Below, piece by piece: positions 32,070 through 39,767 of a stretch of DNA of 53,986 nt. The DNA lies in NCBI RefSeq assembly GCF_039839375.1, contig NZ_JBDOQU010000023.1, positions 1 through 53,986 on the forward strand. Reading direction: 5' to 3'. Each line of letters begins with the position of its first letter. Positions within the stretch are counted from its first letter, which is position 1. The notes under the pieces were generated by a model, which was not told where the DNA came from, did not search any database, and worked only from the letters and a program-made list of their open reading frames with translations. The position numbers and the translations under genes are program-made. Origin of the DNA: JBDOQU01 sp039839375 (GTDB lineage Bacteria; Pseudomonadota; Alphaproteobacteria; DSM-16000; Inquilinaceae).

Positions 32070-34715
32070 ATGGATCGAAGCATCTACCGCTTCATTCTGA
32101 GGTACAGCAGACGCCAGCAGATATTCATCGTAGCCCTCACGCTGGCGTCGTTTCCCTTCCTCTACTACTCGCTGGAACTGCCCAAGCAGATCGTCAACGA
32201 CGCGATCGGCGGTACGGATTTCCCCAAGAGCTTCTTCGGGATAGATCTGGCGCAGGTGCCCTACCTGTTCGCGCTGTCGGGCCTGTTCCTCGCGCTGGTC
32301 TTCATCAATGGCGGCTTCAAATACGCCGTCAACGTCTACAAGGGGCAGACCGGCGAACGGATGCTGCGCCGGCTGCGGTACGAGCTCTACGCCCGCGTGC
32401 TGCGATTCCCCGCCCCGCATTTCAAGAAGATGAGCCAGGGCGAGATCATCCCGATGATCACCGGCGAGGTGGAGCCGCTGGGCGGCTTCATCGGCGACAG
32501 CTTCGTACTGCCGATTTTCCAGGGCGGCACGCTGCTGGTCTATATCGGCTTCATCTTCGTCCAGGACCCGGTCCTGGGCGCGGCCGCGATCTCGCTCTAC
32601 CCCATCCAGGGCTATATCATTCCGCGCCTGCAACGGCGGGTGAACGAGCTGGGCAAGCAGCGTGTCCGGACGATGCGCCACCTGTCGGACAGGATCGGCG
32701 AATCGGTCAGCGGCATTCAGGAAATCCACGCCTACGACACGTCGAACTACCATCTGGCGGACTTCGCCCACCGGCTGGGCAACATCTTCGACATCCGGTT
32801 CGAGATCTACCGCCGGAAATTCTTCATCAAGTTCCTGAACAACTTCATCAACCAGCTCACCCCGTTCTTCTTCTACGCCATCGGCGGCTATCTGGTGATC
32901 AAGGGGCGGCTCGACCTCGGCGCGCTGGTGGCGGTGCTGGCCGCCTACAAGGATCTGGCGGCGCCCTGGAAGGAGCTTCTGACCTACTACCAGCTCAGGG
33001 AAGATTCCCGGATCAAGTACGAACAGGTGATCGAGCAGTTCCAGCCGGCCGGCATGCTGGGCATGGACCAGCTTGACGGGGACGAAACGCTCGATCCGCT
33101 GCCCGACAGCCTCGTCTTCTCGAACGTCGTCTATGCGGAATATGATTCGCCGCCGATGGTGGACGGCGTTTCCGCCACCCTGCCGCTCGACCGCCATGTC
33201 GCAATCCTGGGCGACGGCGACAGCGGCCGGGATTCCTTCATGATGCTGGCCGCCAGATTGATCCGGCCGACCGCCGGGCGGATCAGGCTCGGCGGGGCCG
33301 ACTATGCCGACCTGCCGGAAGCCGTGACCGGGCGCGCCATAGGCTATGTCGGCCCCCGCAGCTACCTGTTCACCGACACGCTGGGCGCCAACCTGCTCTA
33401 TGGCCTGAAGCACCGGCCGATGGCTGAGCCTTCCTATGACGAGAAGCGGAAGGCATGGCGGCAGAACCGGATAAGGGAGGCCATGTCGTCCGGCAACATC
33501 GTCTACGACGTGGACGCCGACTGGGTGGATTACGCCGCCGCCGGGGCGGAGAGCCCGGAGGAGATGCTGCCGCGCGTGCTGGCGGCGCTGGCGGCGGTCG
33601 ATCTGGACCAGGACGTCTACCGGATGGGCCTCAACGGCACGATCGAGCCGCAGCGGAACCGCGCGCTGGCGGACAAGATCCTGGAGGCGCGGAAGACCGT
33701 GCGCGCCCGGCTGACCGAGGACCCGGAGGCGCGCGAACTGGTCGAGCCGTTCGAGGCCGACCGCTACAACACCAGCGCCACGGTGGCGGAGAACCTGCTG
33801 TTCGGCACCGCCGTGGGGCCGACCTTCGCGCATGAGAATCTGGCCGACCATGCTTACGTCCGGAAGGTGCTGGCCGACACCGGGCTGACCGAAGACTTCC
33901 TGCAGATGGGCGCGCAGGTCGCCGAGACGATGATCGAGCTGTTCGCCGACCTGCCGCCGGGCCATGAGTTCTTCGAACAGTTCAGCTTCATCGGGTCCGA
34001 AGATCTGCCGGACTTCCAGCCGCTGGTGGCGAAGGTGGGACGGGAAGGCGTCGATGGGCTGAAGCCGGAGGAGAAGTCGCGGCTGATGGCGCTGCCCTTC
34101 AAGCTGATCGCCTCCCGGCACCGGCTGGGGCTCTTGGAGGAGGACATGCAGCAGCGGCTGGTGGAGGCGCGGCGGCGATTCGCCGACGGGCTGCCGCCGG
34201 ACCTTCGGTCTTGCGTGGAGTTCTTCGATCCCGACAGCTACAACAGCGCCGCCTCCATCCAGGACAACATCCTGTTCGGCCGCATCCGCTATGGCCGGAC
34301 CGGCACGGCTGACAGCATCCGGTCGGTGGTCCGCGTGGTGATGGGCGAGATGGACCTGCGCAACGCGATCATCGCCGTCGGGCTGGACCATTCCGTCGGC
34401 GTCGCCGGCGCGCGCATGACCGCCATCCAGCGGCAGAAGACGGCGCTCGCCCGCGCGATCCTGAAGCGGTCGGCGGTGCTGATCCTGAACGAGGCGACGG
34501 CGTCGCTGGACGGCGGCAGCCAGGCGCGGATCCATTCCCGCCTCCGCGAATGGGCGGATGGCAGGGGCCTGATCTGGGCGCCGCACCGTCCCAGCCTGGC
34601 CCGGGATTTCGACGATGTGATCGTGCTGAAGGCCGGCAGGATCGCCGAACGCGGCCGGTTCGAGGAGCTGGATCGCGAGGGGAGCGTCTTGCGCGAACTG
34701 CTGCAAGCGGAATAA
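32070..34715 (+). CDS. ABC-exporter-like protein with interrupted, degenerate nucleotide-binding domain
   Basis: Protein of 881 residues, about 300 longer than a half-size exporter. Residues 1-320 form a normal six-helix ABC_membrane domain with a QGEIIPMITGEVEPLG coupling region. The NBD (about 345-881) is abnormal. Walker A reads GDGDSGRDS (381-389), with lysine replaced by arginine. LSGGQ is replaced by MTAIQ before RQKTALARAIL (near 782). Walker B is LILNEATASLD, with Asn for Asp and the Glu kept. The H-loop histidine remains (H839). Between Walker A and the signature are ~400 residues instead of ~100, containing three versions of the T-x-x-x-NLLFG segment (433-445, 566-579, 724-737). It probably binds or hydrolyses ATP poorly, or needs a partner. 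ATG 32070 is used; a TTG lies at 32034. Confidence 0.88.
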   Translation: MDRSIYRFILRYSRRQQIFIVALTLASFPFLYYSLELPKQIVNDAIGGTDFPKSFFGIDLAQVPYLFALSGLFLALVFINGGFKYAVNVYKGQTGERMLRRLRYELYARVLRFPAPHFKKMSQGEIIPMITGEVEPLGGFIGDSFVLPIFQGGTLLVYIGFIFVQDPVLGAAAISLYPIQGYIIPRLQRRVNELGKQRVRTMRHLSDRIGESVSGIQEIHAYDTSNYHLADFAHRLGNIFDIRFEIYRRKFFIKFLNNFINQLTPFFFYAIGGYLVIKGRLDLGALVAVLAAYKDLAAPWKELLTYYQLREDSRIKYEQVIEQFQPAGMLGMDQLDGDETLDPLPDSLVFSNVVYAEYDSPPMVDGVSATLPLDRHVAILGDGDSGRDSFMMLAARLIRPTAGRIRLGGADYADLPEAVTGRAIGYVGPRSYLFTDTLGANLLYGLKHRPMAEPSYDEKRKAWRQNRIREAMSSGNIVYDVDADWVDYAAAGAESPEEMLPRVLAALAAVDLDQDVYRMGLNGTIEPQRNRALADKILEARKTVRARLTEDPEARELVEPFEADRYNTSATVAENLLFGTAVGPTFAHENLADHAYVRKVLADTGLTEDFLQMGAQVAETMIELFADLPPGHEFFEQFSFIGSEDLPDFQPLVAKVGREGVDGLKPEEKSRLMALPFKLIASRHRLGLLEEDMQQRLVEARRRFADGLPPDLRSCVEFFDPDSYNSAASIQDNILFGRIRYGRTGTADSIRSVVRVVMGEMDLRNAIIAVGLDHSVGVAGARMTAIQRQKTALARAILKRSAVLILNEATASLDGGSQARIHSRLREWADGRGLIWAPHRPSLARDFDDVIVLKAGRIAERGRFEELDREGSVLRELLQAE

Positions 34716-34748
34716 ACAGATAAAAAACAAGGAATGGGGGAGTTGACG

Positions 34749-35198
34749 GTGAGCCTGGCGGAAGAAGTTGAGCTTCTTAAGAAGATTCCGCTCTTCGAGA
34801 ATATTGAGGTTTCGAAGCTGAAGCTGCTCGCCTTCACCAGCGAGCGGGTGGTCTTCAGCGCCGGCCAGACGGTGTTCGAGCAGGATGAGATGGGCGCCGC
34901 CGCCTACATCATCATCAGCGGCGAGGCCGAGGTGATCGTGAAGACGCCGACGGGGCCGAAGATTATCGCCACCGTGGCCAAGAACGATTTCGTGGGTGAG
35001 ATCGCGATCCTCTGCGACGTGCCGCGCACCGCCACCATCCGCGCGAAGACGGATTTGACGACGCTCATGATCTCCAAGGACCTGTTCTTCCGCATGGTCA
35101 CGGAGTTCCCCCAGATGGCGGTGGAGATCATGCGCGTCCTGGCCCACCGGCTGGAGCGCACGACCAAGGCCGCGGCGATGGAACACGAAGGCCCTTGA
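34749..35198 (+). CDS. Stand-alone cyclic-nucleotide-binding protein
   Basis: Protein of 149 residues consisting of one cNMP-binding beta-roll with short flanking helices and no HTH. The phosphate-binding cassette is DFVGEIAILCDVPRTATIRA, with the ribose-contacting glutamate (E84) and phosphate-contacting arginine (R93) both present, so ligand binding looks competent. It begins LAEEVELLKKIPLFENI. The start is taken at GTG 34749, because GGGGGAG lies 6 nt upstream; ATG 34734 is also in frame but its AAGGA is directly adjacent. The gene follows the ABC protein closely and its stop overlaps the methyltransferase TTG start. It probably regulates the ABC protein or glycan synthesis. Confidence 0.87.
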   Translation: MSLAEEVELLKKIPLFENIEVSKLKLLAFTSERVVFSAGQTVFEQDEMGAAAYIIISGEAEVIVKTPTGPKIIATVAKNDFVGEIAILCDVPRTATIRAKTDLTTLMISKDLFFRMVTEFPQMAVEIMRVLAHRLERTTKAAAMEHEGP

Positions 35199-35683
35199 GC
35201 CGACTGGACAGCTTCATCCGCCGGATGGAGGCGCAGCGTTCGTGCCTGAACTGGGCGGCGGCGCAGGTCGAGGGGCTGCCGGGGCCGGTGCTGGAGCTGG
35301 GGCTCGGCAACGGACGGACCTACGACCATCTCCGCGAATTGCTGCCCGGCCGCGCCATCCATGTGTTCGAGCGGCGGGTCGCCTGCCATCCGGACTGCGT
35401 CCCGCCGCCCGGCCGCCTGTTCCTCGGCGAGGTGGCGGAGACGCTGCCCCAGGCCGCCGCCGCCCTCGGCCGGACGGCGGCGCTGATCCACACCGACCTC
35501 GGCACCGGCGACCGCACCGTGAACGAGGCCCTCGCCTCGGCCATGGCCCCGGCACTGGCCGCTTTGCTGACCGCCGGCGGCGTCTGCGTGGCGAACCATG
35601 AACTGGCGGTCGAAGGTTGGACTCCCCAACCGCCCCCCGACGACGTGCCGCTGGGGCGGTACTTCCTCTATCGGGCGGGGTAG
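35195..35683 (+). CDS. SAM-dependent methyltransferase (Methyltransf_17 type)
   Basis: Protein of 162 residues. The start SRLDSFIRRMEAQRSCLNWA and the SAM motif VLELGLGNGRTYDHLRE match the small PF12692 family. Later blocks are IHVFERRVACHPDC, ALIHTDLGTGD and GVCVANHEL. The start is TTG 35195, overlapping the cNMP-binding gene stop as TTGA; the first ATG (35225) would remove part of the conserved N-terminus. The substrate is unknown; modification of a glycan or lipid made by this locus is possible. It ends 22 nt before the convergent RES toxin stop. Confidence 0.85.
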   Translation: MSRLDSFIRRMEAQRSCLNWAAAQVEGLPGPVLELGLGNGRTYDHLRELLPGRAIHVFERRVACHPDCVPPPGRLFLGEVAETLPQAAAALGRTAALIHTDLGTGDRTVNEALASAMAPALAALLTAGGVCVANHELAVEGWTPQPPPDDVPLGRYFLYRAG

Positions 35684-35705
35684 GCAGGTTTGGCTGGCGT
35701 CGGAC

Positions 35706-36263
35706 CTATCTCCCGCGCTTCTCCTGACGGGCGGACCGCCAGACGTCCCAATCCACCAGCTCGGATTCCACGACTGCGAGATCGCCCGGATCGATTCGAT
35801 CCATGAACAGGATCAGGTTCTGGCAGCGCCATCTTGCGCTGGGGGCCAGGATGCCATCGAAGCCGAGGAAAAAGGCCGCATCTCCGATCTCCTGGCTACG
35901 TTCGTAGCTCAGCTCTCCATATCGCTCGGGAGCGATGCCCAGGGCAGATAGTGCAGCCAGGTCCGCCAGTTTGAGGGTTCTGGCGGTTCTCACCCGTATC
36001 CGATGAAGCACCGATTGAATCTTCGACGGAAAGACGGGCTGGCGGCTCAGATGGAAATGAATCTCCTCCAGCGCCCCTTCGCGCTCGAGCGATGTGTAGA
36101 GCACATCGAAGGTTCCCGGATCCCATCTCGCCTTGGAGGGGGAACCTTCCAATACGTCGCGCTCCGATCGCACGATGCGCCATACATCCCCCTCGAACGC
36201 GACGCCGGCATGGGCATCCAGGGCATCGAGAAGCTCGATATCGCGCGCACGCCGCTCCGCCAT
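35706..36263 (-). CDS. RES-domain toxin, second locus
   Basis: Protein of 185 residues. RES residues are seen as R29 in VWRIVRSE, R46 with Y56 in ARWDPGTFDVLYTS, E67 in ALEEIHFHL, and S142 in GILAPSARW. This RW-x-G-x-YTS layout is the more classical RES form and differs in sequence from the toxin at 17656-18255. It lies 7 nt after an Xre/DUF2384-type antitoxin gene. By family it should act on NAD+; only the motifs are visible here. Confidence 0.88.
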   Translation of the reverse strand: MAERRARDIELLDALDAHAGVAFEGDVWRIVRSERDVLEGSPSKARWDPGTFDVLYTSLEREGALEEIHFHLSRQPVFPSKIQSVLHRIRVRTARTLKLADLAALSALGIAPERYGELSYERSQEIGDAAFFLGFDGILAPSARWRCQNLILFMDRIDPGDLAVVESELVDWDVWRSARQEKRGR

Positions 36264-36270
36264 CGGCCGT

Positions 36271-36609
36271 TCAGATGTAAGCGCCGGCGTCGAGGCGCTC
36301 GATCACCGCCAGCACTTCCTCCGTGCGATCGGCGTTGATCAGGTCGATGGCCCTCTCGCCGTTCAGCAGCGGATGCCGGGAATGCAGCCACAGGCGGGTT
36401 TCATCGGCCGTATAGAAATCCGACAGCCGGTCGACGATGTAGCGCAGGTCCGCGATGACCGTCTGCGTTCGCAGGCTGGGCGAACCATTGCCATGCGACC
36501 AGCGAGAAACCGTCGCCGTGGAAACGTCGACGATATTCGCAATGTCTTTCCCTTGAAGTCCGCCGCGTGAGCGGAGATCGCTGAGAATGCGTGCAACCGC
36601 GGTGCTCAT
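36271..36609 (-). CDS. Xre/MbcA-type antitoxin (DUF2384), second locus
   Basis: Protein of 112 residues. The N-terminal half has an Xre-like HTH (IANIVDVSTATVSRWSHGN). The C-terminal half is the toxin-binding DUF2384 region: LWLHSRHPLLNGERAIDLINADR and VLAVIERLDAGAYI, split here by a short spacer. This is the standard partner of RES toxins. The start ATG 36609 is preferred over a TTG at 36624. An imperfect palindrome lies upstream at 36629-36652. Confidence 0.88.
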   Translation of the reverse strand: MSTAVARILSDLRSRGGLQGKDIANIVDVSTATVSRWSHGNGSPSLRTQTVIADLRYIVDRLSDFYTADETRLWLHSRHPLLNGERAIDLINADRTEEVLAVIERLDAGAYI

Positions 36610-36628
36610 GACGTAAATTACCAAACGA

Positions 36629-36652
36629 TTTCATGATACACAATCAATGAAA
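36629..36652. promoter_or_regulatory. Operator-like imperfect palindrome upstream of the second antitoxin
   Basis: TTTCATGAT and ATCAATGAAA face each other around ACACA, with one bulged base. The site lies in a 54-base AT-rich gap between the xthA stop and the antitoxin start, where the toxin-antitoxin promoter must be. Autoregulation through this site is the expected arrangement. Confidence 0.45.
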
Positions 36653-36663
36653 TAGAACTGGAA

Positions 36664-37458
36664 TTAAATTGCGATATCGGCCCAGACAGGGACGTGGTCG
36701 GAGGGTTTGGGTTCCCAGCCGCGCGCTTCCCGCACCACGCCATGGCCGGTCAGCGCGCCGGCCAGCGGGGGCGTCACCCAGACATGGTCCAGCCGCCGCC
36801 CCTTGTTGGACAACGCCCAGTCCCGCGCACGGTAGCTCCACCAGGTGTAGAGCTTCTGGTCCTCCGGCACGAACTTTCGGATGGCGTCGACCCAGCCGAT
36901 GGAGGCCTGGAGGGCGACCAGCCTCTCCACCTCGACCGGCGTGTGGCTGACCACGTTCAGCAGCTGCTTGTGGCTCCAGACGTCATGCTCCAGCGGCGCG
37001 ACGTTCAGGTCGCCGACCAGCACCATCTTCCGGTCGCCGGGCCGGGCGGCCGGCCACCACGCCGTCATCTCGTCCAGGAATTGCAGCTTGTGCTTGAACT
37101 TGTCGTTCACCGCCGGATCGGGGATGTCGCCGCCCGCCGGGACGTAGAGATTGTGGATCTCCAGTCCGCCGGGCAGGGTCGCCGCGACATGGCGGCAATC
37201 CTCCCGCCCGCACCAATGGGTCACCTCATGCGCCTCGATCGGCAGGCGGGAGATGATGGCGACGCCGTTATAGCTCTTCATGCCGGCGACGGCGATGTGG
37301 GGATAGCCTGCGGCGGCCAGGGCTGAGGCGGGGAACTGGTCGTTCAGGCACTTGATCTCCTGAAGGCACAGCACGTCGGGCTTCAGCTCGTCCAGCAGCC
37401 GAAGCACGATGTCGATTCGCAGGCGGACCGAGTTGATGTTCCAGGTGGCGATGCGCAT
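36664..37458 (-). CDS. xthA: Exodeoxyribonuclease III
   Basis: AP endonuclease/3'-5' exonuclease of 264 residues in the base-excision repair pathway. It begins MRIATWNINSVRLRI, the canonical start, with the metal glutamate in CLQEIKC, then NLYVPAGGD, VLVGDLNVAP with the catalytic Asp-Asn, TWWSYRARDWALSNKGRRLDHV split by my reading, and the final SDHVPVW Asp-His pair. The start ATG 37458 is set by the conserved N-terminus. In alphaproteobacteria it commonly follows ftsK and lolA; here two genes and repeats intervene. Confidence 0.96.
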   Translation of the reverse strand: MRIATWNINSVRLRIDIVLRLLDELKPDVLCLQEIKCLNDQFPASALAAAGYPHIAVAGMKSYNGVAIISRLPIEAHEVTHWCGREDCRHVAATLPGGLEIHNLYVPAGGDIPDPAVNDKFKHKLQFLDEMTAWWPAARPGDRKMVLVGDLNVAPLEHDVWSHKQLLNVVSHTPVEVERLVALQASIGWVDAIRKFVPEDQKLYTWWSYRARDWALSNKGRRLDHVWVTPPLAGALTGHGVVREARGWEPKPSDHVPVWADIAI

Positions 37459-37589
37459 GGGTTTGGCCGGCCCTTTCCATGAGAGGGCCGTTCCCGGTTT
37501 CCCCCTTGTTTGATCCTGATTCTTTTCCGGCAGCATGCCTGACCGAGATGACGAGGCAAATCAAGCCCGCTTCATCTGCAACGCCCCTC

Positions 37590-37688
37590 ACCCAACCCTC
37601 TCCCCAGAGGGGCGAGGGCTACCAATTCACCCTCGCCCCTTGTGGGAGAGGGAGGGACCCGACCCGAAGGGGCGGGAGGGTGAGGGGT
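37590..37688. repeat. Family C palindromic repeat, copy C1
   Basis: A ~100-bp element beginning CCCCTCACCCAACCCTCTCC and ending GGGAGGGTGAGGGG. It contains an internal hairpin of CCCTCTCCCC/GGGGCGAGGG type and an outer inverted repeat joining the two ends. This is a common proteobacterial intergenic repeat. It lies between the xthA start region and the amidotransferase end. Confidence 0.75.
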
Positions 37689-37689
37689 T

Positions 37690-38484
37690 CTACGCCGCCG
37701 CCGCCCGCCCCCGGCCTACAACATAGGCCCTGACGGCGTCGCCGAAGGCGGCGAAGAGGCGGGTGGAGTCCGGGTTGTCCTGGAACTTCCATTCGGGGTG
37801 CCATTGGACGGCCAGCGCGAAATCCGGACAGATGTCGCCGGGGCCGCGATCGACGCGAACCGCCTCGATCTGCCCGTCGGGCGCGACGGCCTCCACCGAC
37901 AGCCCGTCGGCCAGCCGGTCGATGCCCTGGGCGTGGATCGAATTGACCGTGATCTCCATCCGGCCGAACAGGCGGTGGAGCCGGCTACCCTCCTGGACCG
38001 CCACCGGATGGGCGGGGCCGTACTGCACATCGACGGGCCGGGTGTCGTCGGCGCGGTGATCGGCGCGGCCGGGAAGGTCCTGGACCTTCTGGTGCAGGCT
38101 GCCGCCCAGCGCGACGTTCAACTCCTGCAAGCCCCGGCAGATCGCCAGGACCGGCATGTTGCGTTCCAGCGCGCGGCGGATCAGCGGCAGGGTCGTGGCG
38201 TCCCGTGCGGGATCGTGGGCCGTGCCGGGGTCGCTCGGCTGGCCGGCATAGCGTGCCGGCTCCACGTTCGACGGGCTGCCGGTGATCAGCAGGCCGTCCA
38301 GCCGGTCCAGCAGATCGTCGATCTCGTACCAGTCGCCCAGCGCCGGGATCAGGAAGGGCAGCGCCCCGGCCCCGTCGGAGACGGCGCGGACATATTTGTC
38401 GCCCGCGATATGGAAGGGGTGCGGGCCGATCTGCTTCGTGCAGCAGGGGATGCCGACGACGGGTCGGCGCGGGGAACGGGTCAT
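37690..38484 (-). CDS. Class I glutamine amidotransferase-like (peptidase C26, PuuD-type)
   Basis: Protein of 264 residues. The nucleophile elbow is LAICRGLQELNVALGG (C116), and the His-Glu pair is QWHPEW (H229, E231). GLLITGSPSNVEP and HPFHIAGDKYVRAV match gamma-glutamyl-gamma-aminobutyrate hydrolases (PuuD) and related C26 enzymes. It probably hydrolyses a gamma-glutamyl amide. It stands alone, without other putrescine-pathway genes, so a different substrate is possible. The stop adjoins the family C repeat. Confidence 0.88.
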   Translation of the reverse strand: MTRSPRRPVVGIPCCTKQIGPHPFHIAGDKYVRAVSDGAGALPFLIPALGDWYEIDDLLDRLDGLLITGSPSNVEPARYAGQPSDPGTAHDPARDATTLPLIRRALERNMPVLAICRGLQELNVALGGSLHQKVQDLPGRADHRADDTRPVDVQYGPAHPVAVQEGSRLHRLFGRMEITVNSIHAQGIDRLADGLSVEAVAPDGQIEAVRVDRGPGDICPDFALAVQWHPEWKFQDNPDSTRLFAAFGDAVRAYVVGRGRAAAA

Positions 38485-38533
38485 GTCTCGAGACTCTGGC
38501 TGAAGACTCTGGTTGCCGCCTATTGTGACGCCG

Positions 38534-39319
38534 ATGGATGACGCCGTTCAAGAGTTGCTGGCATGGAAGGGCCTGGCCGCCGGGGCTTGGCTGGTCGGCC
38601 TCGTCCTCTTGGAACGGCTGTTGCCGAAGGCGGAGCCGCCCGCCGGCGACGGCAGGTTCGGCCATCGGCGGCTGCTGCGGAACGGCGCGCTGTGGCTGGC
38701 CAACACGATCCTGTCGCCGCTGGCGGTGGTGCCCGTGTCGCTCTGGGCCGCCGCTCACGGCCTCGGCTGGCGGCCGGACTGGTGGTCGGGCTGGGCCGGG
38801 CTCGCCGTCGACCTCGTCCTGCTGGACGGGCTGATCTACTGGTGGCACCGGGCCAATCACGAGATCCCGTTCCTCTGGCGGTTCCATGAGATCCATCATC
38901 TCGATCGCTTCCTGGACGCGACCTCCGCCGTCCGGTTCCATTTCGGCGAGGTGCTGCTGAGCGCGGCGGCCCGGGCCGCCGTCATCATCCTGCTGGACGT
39001 GCCGATCGGCTCCGTCCTGGCGTTCGAGACGCTGGTGCTGGTCGCCACGATCTTCCACCATTCCAACCTCCGGCTGCCGGACGGGCTGGAGCGGGCGCTG
39101 GCGCGGGTCGTGGTGACGCCGTCGATCCATTGGGTGCATCACCACCGGGTCCGTCGCGACACCGACAGCAACTACGCCACCATCCTCAGCCTCTGGGACC
39201 GCCTGTTCGCCTCCCGCAGCGCCACGCGCCGCTGGACGACGATGCCGATCGGCGTGGAAGGCGAGGAGGAGCGGCCGCTCGCGACCCTCTTCGCCAGGCC
39301 GTTCCGCAGGCGTCGTTAG
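38534..39319 (+). CDS. Fatty acid hydroxylase / sterol desaturase family membrane protein
   Basis: Integral membrane di-iron enzyme of 261 residues. The histidine boxes are WWHRANH, RFHEIHHLDR, FHHSN and HWVHHHRV, typical of the FA_hydroxylase superfamily. Four or so transmembrane helices surround them (for example LAAGAWLVGLVLLERLL and LWLANTILSPLAVVPVSLW). It hydroxylates or desaturates a lipid; the substrate is unknown. ATG 38534 is used; an upstream TTG at 38513 would add seven residues. It is divergent from the amidotransferase gene. Confidence 0.88.
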   Translation: MDDAVQELLAWKGLAAGAWLVGLVLLERLLPKAEPPAGDGRFGHRRLLRNGALWLANTILSPLAVVPVSLWAAAHGLGWRPDWWSGWAGLAVDLVLLDGLIYWWHRANHEIPFLWRFHEIHHLDRFLDATSAVRFHFGEVLLSAAARAAVIILLDVPIGSVLAFETLVLVATIFHHSNLRLPDGLERALARVVVTPSIHWVHHHRVRRDTDSNYATILSLWDRLFASRSATRRWTTMPIGVEGEEERPLATLFARPFRRRR

Positions 39320-39334
39320 CCGTTGTTTCTGTTG

Positions 39335-39453
39335 GTCATTCCGGACTTGATCCGGAATCCATGGGCCGGTCCCGCTTCACCGTCGGCGAAGAACGAGCCC
39401 CGCCCCGGCGACCGTCGACACCGTATGGATGCTGGATCAAAGTCCAGCATGAC
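39335..39453 (+). repeat. Family A palindromic repeat, copy A4
   Basis: Left arm CCGGActtgaTCCGG; right arm GCTGGAtcaaagTCCAGC, in which both stem sides changed relative to the GCCGGA/TCCGGC type. Confidence 0.85.
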
Positions 39454-39467
39454 GGTTTCTCGGAACG

Positions 39468-39503
39468 CGGCGCACACATGGTTCGACAGGCTCACCATGA
39501 GGA
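39468..39503 (+). repeat. Family B repeat, half copy B1
   Basis: Contains CATGGTTCGACAGGCTCACC and ATGAGG, the distal half of family B. The proximal CCTTGAGCCTGTCGAAAGG half is absent. Confidence 0.7.
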
Positions 39504-39530
39504 AAAGAGGCGAACCTTTTCCCCTTATTG

Positions 39531-39647
39531 GTCATTCCGGACTTGATCCGGAATCCATAGGCCCTCGCCGCTTCATCGGCAGTGCAAGAAGGGCACGTAC
39601 CCACCTTCTTCGACGCCCCATGGATGCCGGATCAGGTCCGGCATGAC
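39531..39647 (+). repeat. Family A palindromic repeat, copy A5
   Basis: Left arm CCGGActtgaTCCGG; right arm GCCGGAtcaggTCCGGC. The middle is more diverged than in other copies. Confidence 0.85.
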
Positions 39648-39679
39648 GGCGTTGGTGAGCACCCTCTCTCCCCCTTCAT

Positions 39680-39736
39680 CCTGTGCTTGCCGAAGGATGT
39701 GGGCATACATGGTTCGACAAGCTCACCATGAGGGGA
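39680..39736 (+). repeat. Family B repeat, copy B2
   Basis: TGTGCTTGCCGAAGGATG followed by CATGGTTCGACAAGCTCACC and ATGAGG. Its two halves are inverted relatives (CTTG-x-CGAA and TTCG-x-CAAG). Confidence 0.75.
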
Positions 39737-39767
39737 GGCGGGGGGCGCTCGCCGCCCGGAAGCCGGC

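Larger units (their letters stand above)
39320..39767. other. Intergenic repeat nest between hydroxylase and lolA
   Basis: 448 bases without a gene. It holds two full family A copies (39335-39453, 39531-39647) and two family B copies (39468-39503, 39686-39736) in alternation A-B-A-B, all in the same orientation. It lies between convergent genes. Small open frames here are repeat-derived and not supported. Confidence 0.85.

Noticed and set aside
31944..35186. 1080-residue open frame on the minus strand opposite the ABC operon
   Set aside because: It is antisense to three well-supported genes, is rich in His/Arg/Gln/Asp as expected for the complement of GC-rich coding DNA, and has no recognisable domain.
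39323..39766. Small open frames of 60-150 residues in the repeat nest
   Set aside because: They are made of translated family A and B repeats (recurring FLLVIPDLIRNPW-like peptides appear at every copy) and do not look like genes.
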